From Patiria miniata (lineage: Eukaryota > Echinodermata > Asteroidea > Valvatida > Asterinidae): a DNA stretch of 64,000 nt. The DNA lies in assembly GCF_015706575.1 (NCBI RefSeq), contig NW_024037059.1, forward strand, positions 13,863,730 through 13,927,729, read 5' to 3'. The notes beneath the pieces were generated by a model. The model made no database searches, was not told the DNA's origin, and saw nothing but the letters and a program-made list of their open reading frames with translations. Both the position numbers and the translations under genes were made by a program. Shown here one piece after another: positions 34,866 to 45,900 of this stretch. The number at the start of each line of letters is the position of its first letter. Position 1 is the stretch's first letter.

Positions 34866-35085
34866 CGAACCGTTCTTTACGCCCAAATTATGTTCGAAGA
34901 CAGGGGATGAAGGGCAGTGGAGCTAGATCTTGTGATGGAGCGAGTCGGTGATGTTGGCGGGGGATCTGTCTGTGTCAGGGATGCTGAAGGTGTTGGTAGC
35001 TGATATAAGACTGGAAAGTCAGAATGCCTGATGTATTCCTTGATCTCACATACGTCGTTCGCCATTCTGCGGAGCATCACCAGAT
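34866..35085 (-). other. Short Ser/Thr/Pro-rich open frame
   Basis: The minus frame reads DLVMLRRMANDVCEIKEYIR then SDFPVLYQLPTPSASLTQTD and a Ser/Thr/Pro-rich end with a stop near 34877. The helical start with a low-complexity tail may be part of the same element. It is not recognised. Confidence 0.25.
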
Positions 35086-35379
35086 CCCTTGTTGGTAACG
35101 TACCACCTGGTTGTGGGTGGTGATGGGGGAGCTTTTTTTTTTAGTGGAGACCAAGGATCCTGTATTGTAAACAAAAATATTGTTTGTCTTCACAATACAT
35201 GTACTTTCTTCCAAATATATCCTCCTAGCAAAAAAATTGTCTTCTCAATAATTCCTTTTACAATTTTTTTTTTTTTAAATTAAAAAAAATATCATCCCTT
35301 CCCATCTCAGCATACCTGGACCAGAAAGGGTTTCAGTTTTTTTAAGGTGACTGGCTATCCAGCGTAGCACAGCCCATTC

Positions 35380-36236
35380 AAGTAACTCTTGACCCAGTCC
35401 ATTGCATTGTTGAAGATGTGCTGTTCCTTCCTTTTGCGTTCGTCTGGGGTGAGGGCCAAGGGCGGATCCAGAACACAAGTTTTGGGGGGGCCAAAAAAAA
35501 TTTGGTCCCCCAAAAAGTGGGTCTAAAAAATTACGGCGTGAGGTTCCAAAAATTTTTGGATTCTAGATGCTCTGTGGTGCGATCTGAGGCAATTTCTGAC
35601 CACTTTAACCAATTTTTTGAGGAAAAGATGGTGGTGTACTCATTGCCTGCCTTTATTGCGATTTCACATTTTTGGGGGGGGCCATGGCCCCCTTTGGCCC
35701 CCCCCCCCCCCCCTGGATCCGCCCTTGGTGAGGGCCTGTCTGTTGGGTGGAAGTTCCTCAGTGAGCACTGCCGGTATCGAAGTGGAGGTTCAAGGCTGAA
35801 TGGCCGGGACTTTATGAGAAGATAAGGGCGTCCAGCTTGCACTGCTTGAAGAGGTGGCCATAGTAGGTTTCATTAACTGCTTGGTTCAAGTTGAAATCCG
35901 GTCCATTGTGTTGTTGAAGATCTCCCGGTCCTTCCTTTTGCGTTCGTCTGGGATGAGGGGCTGTCTGTTGGGTGGAAGTTCCTCAGTGAGCGCTGCCGGT
36001 ATCGAAGTGGAGGTCAGTGCTCGGGTGCATGGGGACCACAGCCGCTCCACGGGGTTCGAGGCTGAATGGCTGGGATGGTACAAGGTGGCAATTAAGGCAT
36101 CCAGTTTGCGCTGCTTGAAGAGGTGGCCATAGTAGGTTGCATTAATCGTGTGGTTTACGGTGAAATCCGGGCCGCCATCCGCAATTAGTACAAGGTGTGA
36201 CCTCTTCCGCCACCCTCCGATTGGTAATGATGTCAT
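35380..36236 (-). pseudogene. DDE-type transposase-like remnant (DGGPD...NPVERLW), tandemly duplicated
   Basis: The minus frame 36236-35886 reads SHLVLIADGGPDFTVNHTIN, LFKQRKLDALIATLYHPSHS, ASNPVERLWSPCTRALTS and ends EIFNNTMDRIST. The DGGPD Asp and the NPVER Glu, with spacing like Tc1-type DDE proteins (DxxPxH..PDLNPIExxW), mark it as a DDE domain of a multi-copy invertebrate family. The C-terminal part is present again at 35850-35380 (AVLTEELPPNRQALTPDERK, FNNAMDWVKSYLN), and the start of a third unit lies at 36115. The copy at 35.4-35.85 kb is split by a hAT-type insert. Confidence 0.6.
35449..35735. mobile_element. Non-autonomous hAT element, 271 bp, with perfect 8-bp target duplication
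   Basis: The element at 35457-35727 has perfect 15-bp inverted ends, caagggcggatccag and ctggatccgcccttg. It is flanked by gtgagggc at 35449-35456 and 35728-35735. Just inside the ends are G- and C-runs. The duplicated host copy at about 35950 (cgtctgggatgaggggctgt) is uninterrupted at the same place, which proves the insertion. Confidence 0.95.
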
Positions 36237-37111
36237 TCATATGAGTCGAAACGTGACACAGGTTCTGGGGACTTCTGTTTACAATAGTAGCCTTCGATCT
36301 TCTGGGGAGCCTAAAAAGAACACAGGTTTGGAAAAATTAGGAAAAAATACGACTCTGTTTTAATATCAGAATGTTTGTGGGCGGAACTTCCTGGGCAGTA
36401 TTACATTTTATGCCAAACCAGGTTTTTTTTTCGATAACAAACTACCAGTGACACTGAATGAAACATTAGGAAGACAGGAAGGCAAAGTTAAGTCAAATAT
36501 TGCGTAGGGACTTTCACGTGCAGTAGATAGCCGAGTCTCATGTTTAAAGTTAAAAAGTGTACACTTTTAAAGCTGGTTATAGAGCATGTTTGGGCAAGAA
36601 CATATCCAATATAAATTAAACACAAGCATCATTCATTGTTCGTTGAAATTTGGTTGACCAAAAAAAACCAAGCATTTCATGTAAATTTAATTCAAGCGAC
36701 AAATAAGTTGACTCACTCATACTTTTCCCGACCAAGATTTTCTTTGCTTAGCATTTATGGAGCCGGGGAACCATCTGATGAAGGTAGCCACAGGGATCAA
36801 TGAAGTACCAGGGAGTGGGAAAGTCATGGTAAGGGTTTTTTTTTTTTGGATTATTTATTATCAAACCCTTGTGACCAGATGGTCGATTTGCGGTTTAAGG
36901 TACCAAAATTATTTTAAAAAGTTAAAATAACAGTTAAAATCACAGTGGTCATTACATTAAAAATATATACTACATTAATATTAGATATAAGAAATAAACC
37001 AAAATGGTACAAACCCACCCTTAATATTCAATAGCAAAGCCCTATACTCCTCATTAAAAAAAACAAGCTACCAGATTAAAAGGAAATGAGCTGAAAAAAA
37101 GGTTTGGTCAA

Positions 37112-37500
37112 CTAAAAATTCCACATACCGGTACACAACGGGATGATTGAAAAAAACAAAAAACAGGGGCAGTCATCAGCGGTAAAGAACCGATTGATCT
37201 GGATGTGCCTGTTCACAGCTTCCACCTCGTCGCCATGAAGAATCTTATTCTTGTTGTCCACGGAGTACACCAGAGACGACTTTTGGAATTTGGAGGCTAA
37301 CTCCAAGGCGTACCTCACCAGTACCTCATCTTGGGGAAATCGCACCTTGAATGCTTTTTTTCATATTGGATGCATTGTCTGTTATTAATTATTTGATATT
37401 ATAATCATCAAGGACTACCTCAAACGATGAACTGAACTTGTCCCAGGAGTGGGTGCCTTGGAAACGTTTGCAGTTCATCAAAATGGAGTTTAGCTTCTGG
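37112..37500 (-). pseudogene. Adjoining remnants: SVDDKxK-type transposase piece and VTDNASN-type hAT piece
   Basis: 37345-37112 reads SLVYSVDNKNKILHGDEVEA, matching the SVDDKAK segment that lies upstream of DGGPD in the family at 35.4-36.2 kb. 37500-37350 reads CKRFQGTHSWDKFSSSFEVV and LITDNASNMKKAF, which resembles the TDNAxN motif of ZBED-type hAT transposases. The two parts either form one mosaic or are neighbours by insertion. Frames are broken and no ends are seen. Confidence 0.45.
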
Positions 37501-37635
37501 TTTTCAGGATTTCTTTTTTAAAATAGTTTTAAATCACAACAAGATTGAAAATAAACTGTGTCTAATCTGAATTTCATTCCAACAGATTTCAACAACACCT
37601 ACTGATGGGCTTTTGATGGGTTGAGTTCAATTAGA

Positions 37636-37712
37636 ACTAATAGTTAATAGACACGTTAATAGTTAATAGTTAATAGACAGTTAATAGTTAATGGCCCGTT
37701 AATAGTTAATGT
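37636..37712. repeat. Short tandem repeat, ttaatagttaatag units
   Basis: Irregular runs of gttaatag with interspersed gacac, gacag and gcccg words. Confidence 0.8.
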
Positions 37713-37926
37713 CCCAGACATAATGTAATTACAGTACCAAGTGGTGGAGTACTAGCTGGGCTGTCTGTTGAATTGATTAACACTTGCAATTCCTACAATT
37801 CAAGTTGCCAGAAGAGTCAGTATTTAGACCATGCCCTTACTGTAAAACAAAATCGATGTTTAAGCATTTCTTTACCCATTCACACATACGGAAAACCTTT
37901 AAAATTGTCTTGTCCATTCATACTGA

Positions 37927-38861
37927 TTATTTACCAGAGGTGGCAGCAAGTCTTTTTTTGCAAGTCCAATTCAAGTCACAAGTCATTGTTTGCAAGTCCA
38001 AGTCAAGTCACAAGTCATTAGGTCCAGTCACAAGTCAAGTCACAAGTCATTTGGTCTAAAAACAAGTCAAGTCACAAGTATCTTTGTCCAAGAACACGTC
38101 AAGTTGCACATTATTTTGTCCAGCTGTAATAAGCTAAAAGAATTAACCTGGCGTGAACTTACGAGTTATTTTGAACATGCCTCCTTAATTCCCCTTTTTC
38201 AATGTGTTGCAATTACTATTCTTGTAGTTTATCACATATCTGTCGGATATTAGCCCTTTGTATACTTTAATAAATTTACTTTACATTGTAGAAATAAATG
38301 TTGAGATGACCGTGAAAAAAAGACTTCCTCACTCGATTACATGTAGTACACTAACACTTTATTGTTCAATTTTCATGTAAACTAAACGCCTACCAATGGG
38401 TTAGGCTATCCGGTATTTTACATGCAATTGACAAAGGCCTGCTTTCTTTTCATGAAAGGTTCCTTTCAAAGTTTGTTCAACCAATACATTAAGCAAGAGA
38501 CAATTGGTCATTGAAAACTGTAGTTTGTTGTGACAGTCTTATTGAACACTTTTTAAACTAGTGGGAACTATTCATTTTACTGGATTCAGTCACTGAGGTC
38601 TATTTTCTGGAATGAAAAAGCTAATTAAAAGTATAATAGCTTAATTAAAGTGTATTGGGTCGCTCGAGTAGCGTCTGACTTGGGTTGGTAACAAGTCATT
38701 TTGCAATCCCAAGTCAAGTCACAAGTCATTGTTTGCAAGTCCAAGTCAAGTCACAAGTCAAAGCTGGTATTTACAAGTCAAGTCACAAGTCACAAAAATA
38801 GCGACTCGAGTCCGACTCGAGTCCAAGTCACATGACTCGAGTCAGCAACTCTGTTATTTAC
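37927..38861. mobile_element. Non-autonomous hAT element, 919 bp, TSD ttatttac
   Basis: The element runs 37935-38853. It starts cagaggtggcagcaagtc and ends gactcgagtcagcaactctg, whose complement starts cagagttgctgactcgag. The 8-bp direct duplication ttatttac is exact at 37927-37934 and 38854-38861. Both ends carry arrays of caagtcacaagtca-type subterminal repeats (37960-38110 and 38695-38830), likely transposase-binding clusters by analogy with other hAT elements. The AT-rich centre has no coding remnant. Confidence 0.93.
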
Positions 38862-39936
38862 ATGTATTATTTTACGTATTTGATATAAAGTCCAATGCAA
38901 GTTCAACTGATGAGTCATGAATTTGACGAAAGGGCAATTAGCAGCATTCAAAATGAAAATTGAACTGTCAAGAGAATGTTGTTCACTTTTATGATTAAAA
39001 AAAGCTGCATCAGCGAGAAACATCCACTGAGTATTGTTACAGTTTGAAGAAATTGAAATAACCCTCAATTTGAGAGAGGGCCTAAAGCTGCTGATTGGCC
39101 TCTTAAACAGAGCATTTCATGTACGTGATGTATGTGTGTGGACAGCATTCTCAATTGTCCCCTCATTGGTAAAGACAAAGCAACATGAAGGAGAAATGCA
39201 AGAATGCATGCCAGTAACCAGAAACTTTTAAAGACAGGTTGTACCCACAGGTTGTTCAACTGTGGGTCTCGGTGCAGAAACCAGAACTCACATGCAGTTT
39301 GTTCCACATCATCAGAAGCTATTTCATCAGATATCACGATCTATTTTCTACAGTATTTAATTTCTCAGTTCATTGCTGAGCTTTTGGGCATTGAGGTATT
39401 CAAAATGAGACGGAACTGGGCACAGGCTAAAGTGGAGAAAAACTTCTTTTTTTGTAAAACCGAGTGATGGTGATTTTTTTTCTTTCGATTTTCCGATTGA
39501 TGAATTATTTGTAATCTTTGATAATTTGGAATAGTCTGCGGTGCCTGCCTGTGCTTTACGTTAGCGGTTTTTTTTGTATGCGGTGTCTGGCCGGGTAAAA
39601 ACAGAATCAAGCTGTCGCGGCGTGAGTAACGAAAACACGATTTTTTTTTTTTTCAAAGTTAAAATGTTACAATCGTATGAAGTATCGCATTTCATGTTAG
39701 TATGAGCAAATTGGAAAGGAAAGAATTATTTTTGAGGAAGTGTGGACGTAATAACTACAATCGAACGTGAAAACACGTATACACCAGTCTAGACAAACTT
39801 CTCTGGCGCCCTCCAGCGAGAGTCAAGGTGCAGTCTATAATGATCGCAAAGCCGCAGAAACTTCAGTTGATCTTTGCTGCATGCAGTGAATGGAACACGT
39901 TTAGAATAAAAGTCGCTATAATCTCTGTTAGACATC
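38862..39936. other. Upstream region of the transporter gene
   Basis: No gene is seen. 39360-39450 repeats a segment found again 81 bp past the transporter's stop codon (48553-48640). 39525-39780, ending about 155 bp before the ATG, is homologous to 44140-44400 in intron 2. No TATA box is convincing. Confidence 0.5.
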
Positions 39937-42900
39937 ATGGCGTCAGCCGATTCACAGAGAGAATTTGATTCCATCGGCTGTGCCCTGGTTCTTCTGTCCT
40001 TCACCGTCAACTTATTGTATGGATGTGTATTAAAGAGCCTCGGTGTGCTGCTACCGACACTAACGGACCAGTTTACGACGAACACATGGATCATTGGCAT
40101 TGTGACATCATTGATAGCCGTTGCCTCAGATATCACAGGTGAATGTTAATTGTCAATTAAGAGTGCGTTATGGTATATGGCATGTTTCCATTTGGCACGT
40201 ATTGCTCCATTATAGATTTGACATTTATTGCTCAATTATATATTTCGTCATGTGTTTTCATTTTTGTTTATAATGTATGGATGACTGGTCCTTCTGTGTA
40301 GTGTATAACAACCCAACAGGAGTTGTGAGCTGTCCCTGGTACATATAAAGAAGTACAGGGGACAAAGCAAAGCGGAATCCCAATTAGCGCAAGGTTGCAT
40401 GCAAATCATAAATACAGTGGATGAAGCCCAACTAAGACTGTACGCCCAGCTCTACGCAAGACATAAAGGGAGATGTTTTCTTTCTTCATTGATAGTTTGG
40501 CCTGCAACACGACAACAGTCATTTAAATTTCTGCTTGACTGAATCAAGTTTTCACCGTTGCCGCCCCACCGTCCACTCTTAAGCAGCTTAAAAAAGTGTA
40601 GATTTAAAACAAGTAGCTAACTAGAGAGATAAAATATTAAAAAGATTAAAGTTAATTAATCGAGTTGAATTAAGTACGAGAATAAAGGAAATGATGGTTA
40701 AAGGTGAACTAAATTATGAATACAACTAAACACAATAATTACTTGAATTAAACCGTTAGTTGACAGATATACATGTGATAACCATCAATGCATGCCTGAC
40801 TGAATTTTGCCACTATACTATGCTTGGAATCGGATTTCATATAACGTGCGTGTATGCAGCATTCGTAATATATCATTATACACAGACTCAAATTAAAGGA
40901 ACCTTCACACATTTCTTCTGTTCTTGTAGCTTGTGCCACAGCCAAAATTGTATTGCCGGACACCGATTGTACTATCCGGTTAATCAAAGACATAATCGCA
41001 ATATTAAAGCCATTTGCGTGTTAAATTTGAATAAAATCTGGAACGCTGACTTAATACAATGCTTTGCACGTTTTAACCTAGCATTCTCCCGACCAAAGAG
41101 ACTGTTACTATATCACGTGATTCGGGGCAAGCCTTATGCTAGCAACCCCCAGCTCCGGCATGGTCTGGTGTCTTTGTGCCATTCTCACCCATTGTGAACG
41201 ATGTATTGGTGCTACGCAAGAGCTTGCCCCGAATCATGTGATTAGCAACAGTGTCTTTGGTCTGGAGAATTCACAGTTAAAATGTGCCAAGCATTCTGAG
41301 CAAGTCATTGCACCAGACGTTTTTCAAATGTAAATACCAAAGGTTATAGGTTACACGCAAATGGCTTATTAGCGGACACGCCAGGTCCGAACAATATAAT
41401 AAGATCACGCAAGACAGCAACGCATGGGCACACCGGTCTCAAACCATGGGCACTGGGCCTAAACTGTAACACATGGGCACACCATCAGGCCCGGACAAAA
41501 CATATAGCAATATCTTCCCACCAATGTTGCACACTTAGTCGGGGAGTTGAACATAATGCACGCAAAAGCGTAAGATTACCTAACATTTCATTGGCTGAAG
41601 TTATTAAACCCCATTTGGGATCAAGGTGATTTTTCATTTCACAAAACATAACCCGCCCTTGAACTAATAGGACGCCATTGCGCGACGTCGCTTCAAGGAA
41701 TTATACAGGCTGCGCCGTCCAGACCACTTGCCCGCCCGTGTTGAAAGACAGGTAGAATAATATTTTCAATTATTAAGACACTGCGGTAAAACTGGGACAA
41801 TAATACGCGGAGTATAATATCTTTTACCCTACATGTTATTATGGTAAAAGGTGATAAGTTCACACATAGCGTGTACGGTGTACAGACCGGCGCGGGCCGT
41901 TTCACACATATTCGTTTAGTCGTTATTTCATAATTCTCAACCCAAATTGTATCAAGCAGTCTCCGTTGTAATAAGAAAACATTGTGTCACGAGATCCCCG
42001 GATTATTTAATCGTATTTTTCAACGATAGTGAAGAGAAACTTGGAAAAACAGGTGGCTGATAATTGATATGTGTAACTTGAGCCCCATGGCGTTACGTAG
42101 ACTACTGTACGCGCGAGCTGAGTTGGACCATGGTTGGACCATAGATCAAGGAACAGGTCATGGCCACAATTCTCTACCTGTATAAACGGCTTTGTGTGGC
42201 GTCACGGTCCGCAGACCCGTTCACAGACTACATATTCATTGAGACTCAAAAACTTTTATTTGTCCAAGGTCTATTCACCGCACCTCTGGAAAATCTGTTT
42301 GGTAGCCGCAGGGTGGTCGTCGTAAGCACTTTGATGATGTGCCTGGGTCTACTCGTAGTTCCGTTTGCAACAAGCGTCTTGCAGCTAGCCGCTTCTTTAG
42401 TTCTACTTGTAGGTAAGGTATCAAAGTTACAACAAACATCTGACCAAGAATCAAGGGGCCAACGAGAGCCATGCTGCGAACCACCCCCCCCCCCTCCCCC
42501 CTTCTCTACCAACTCCACCTCCCCCCCCCCCCCGAAAAAAAGGTGACGATTTATTCGGTATTAGAAGCATGGCAGTAGAAATTTGTCTCGCAATAGTCAA
42601 GACCAAAATACGACGAAGGATCCCAGTATACATTCGAGTTTATCTCAGATTTTAAAAAGACATTTTTTTATAAAGGGAATATATCACCGTTTTTACGAAC
42701 AGCCACACACACTATATAATTATGTTGATTTTGAAGAAAAGTGTTTTCGAGATAATCGCGAAAGAAGTTTCTCATATGTTAAAACTGCACGAAATACTTT
42801 GCAACAACTTTGTGCAGTAAAAAAAACTTCACATGATTCTATGAGAGCTGAATTTTTACAGGAACCCAGTAATTAGATATAATTCTACTGTATTAATTAA

Positions 42901-45900
42901 TAAGTAAAGATATGTGGCTCTTCGTGAAAACGAAAATTCAAGCTTCCTACTTATTGACCTTTTCTGTTCAATAAGTTGTGTACACGTTCAAGGGGCCAAC
43001 ATGTATGTGGCTCTTCGTGAAAACGCAATACTCAGTTTTCGAGATATCTACCCCTTGCATCATTAATGTTATTTTTGAAATTAATGATGTGATGCTTACA
43101 GAAACATGTCAAAATGGTGAAGTACAATGTTTTAAAGCAAAATAGTGAAAAAAATCGAAATCGAAAAAAAGAGGTAATTTTTGGTATGTGTGGCTGTTCT
43201 TGAAAACGGTGATGTGTGCTTGGCCGGTTTAGGCGGTTTTAAACAATTTGTTTAAAGCCAGAGTCCACTATCCAAATACTAACTGACGTAATTATTGTTG
43301 AAAAACATACATGTACATGTACATGGTTGAAAGATGGCAAAGTGACTAAACTCCCTGTGAAATTATTCTTTCTGGCAAGCTGTCATTTTGAAGAAATCAA
43401 CGAAAGAAGGCCTTTCCAACGGTGCGTCTTAAGAAGCACCGTTGGAAATTTCCGTAAGTAGTTCGTTTTTGTATTCGGTGAAGCGCACGCAAGCGTTGAC
43501 ACGACGCACACGCGCGTGCAGTTGCTATAATTCGTCGGATCGGTGCGCGACATCGCGTGGCTGCAATTGGCTCAGTGAGAACGTGTCTCGGACGCTGAAT
43601 CCAGGCCCAATTCAAAACATGATTCAGCAACTTTTGATTTGAAATCGGGATCCTAGAATGTTGTTTTTCTCGAAATATACAGCTGAAGCTGAGCTAAAAC
43701 TTCATCAGGTTAGTTGTTCAGCACCCTTCTTTAGAGTTTGATCACTTTTGTTGCTTCAAACGAACAAAATGCACAAGTTACAAATGATGGACTATACCTT
43801 TAAGAAGCACCGTTGGAAATTTCCGTTTACTTAGTAGTTCGTTTTTTATTCGGCAAAGCGCGCGCAAGCGATGACATGGCGTACACGCGCGCGCGGTTGC
43901 TATAATTCGTCGGATCAGTGCGCGACATCGCGTAGCTGCAATTTTGCACGTACCCCCCCCCCCCTCCCCCTGCAAACAGGAGGCTGGGAAGGGTCACTGA
44001 TATCTAAATAAAGAATGGATAGCGGATATCCCGACCTCGTCCCCAGGGTGTCGAGCAGTACGCGCCCACCGCTACCTGCTCTCTCAGCCTAGTATTGGAT
44101 CATTTGCATGTGCAAAATGTTTGAACACGTATGCAAATGAGGAATAGTCTGGTGCCTACATGTACGTCACATTAGCGTTTGTTTTTGTATGCGATGTCTG
44201 GGGTAAAAACAGAGTCAATTCGTAGTAGCGCGAGCATGGCGTGAGTTACGAAAACACGATTTTTATTCAATTAAACTGTTTCGATCTTAACGAAACAATA
44301 TGCAGTATCACATTTCATATTAATATCAACAAATTGGAAAGGAAATTAATATTTTCGAAAAGGCGTGGACGAATGATCGCGAAAACACGTACTGCACGTT
44401 GTGAATAAAAACACCAAGTACACGATAAAAATCCATAACTAGCCAATTGCGGTATCGAATCAGGATACAGGAGGAAAGTTTCCTATCCAGGGTTTGCTAT
44501 TGGAAACCGTGTTGGAAATAAAGTAAGCACTGGGGACGAAGTTGGGGTTGCTGCCAATCACTTGAAAATAACATATACATGTACGTTTTTAACATGATGG
44601 CGCGCGTCATGTACTGTATAAAGGACGTATGCGATATGCGATGTGGATTTAGGCACAGACCGAGCGCAACCCAGACTTGGCCAAGTCTATGTGAATATCG
44701 GACTTTGAAATAATGACTCACTGGTAGTATATTGCGCATGCATATGTGGGGAATTTGAACGTTCAACCAATGAAACGTAAAAGGCACCGGATTTCATGGG
44801 AGTCAAAATTTCATGTGACACTGGAACAGTGTTTAAGACCAGCTAGCCATGTCTTCATCATCCGTTTAATACCGGCCACGTGACGGGCTCTCGACCAATA
44901 GGAATGCGTAATCGGTCCTAGGTATTTTTGAATAAAAATTAAGTGAATCGCGATGGTACAAAAGAAATCATGGTGCCAATAAAGACGGCAACTTGTCCTT
45001 TGTAGATCACCAGCCGGTCTCACCGGTCCGAGTCGCCAATATGGCGTCAAGTTCATCCATTGTGCGGCTAGATCCGCTATCCAGTCTTAATAGAGATCAG
45101 TGGAAAGGGCTGACGAATTAATGCTCTGATTGGATAGATCTTGCGTGACCACGACCCTGCAAGGTTTGAAACGGCCGTTAAGACTGAGTCATTCATCACT
45201 CTTTTATTTCCATTCATTAATGCGGCGCCCTTTTTTTGGTTAAAAACATAATGTAGGACAATCTGTAAAAATTATCTGAATTGTAAATTTTCAACTCCCG
45301 TCAGTTGCTCAGGCTCCGTTTCGAATTCACGAAGGCTCGAAATGCATATCATTCGACGCTCAAAATGTGTCCACATGGTCCGCAATGAAAAATAAATCAC
45401 ATCCGGTATGGTGTGTATGCATTTCTATGGCAAACTTTTCGGATAGTATTTGCGCGCATTGGCTAACAGCAGTCTCCAGCTTAATAGATGCTTTATACAT
45501 AGGCCATAATAAATTACCCAGAATACCATCCCCACTTCCTTCACCAGATTCTGTGAAGCTCCAACCTCGTCCCCAGGGTGTCGAGCTGTTCGTGCCCACC
45601 ACTACCTGCTCTCTCACCCTGGTATTGGATCATTTGCATGTGCACGATTTTTGAACACGTATGCAAATGAGGAATAGTCGAGATAGTAACCCGCCGCGGC
45701 GAGATAGTAATTCGCCGCGGCTAAATAGGAACTAAATTTTTCTTAATTTCTCTTGGCCCTTCTACGCTTCCGTAGAGTGGCATGAACAAGATGAAATTTA
45801 TAAAAAAAAAAAGTTTTTTTTTTTTACAGGAACGAGTATTGGAATCCTCAATGTTCTGAGTAAAGCTTTACTTGCGAAGCACTTCCGTCGACATTTAACC

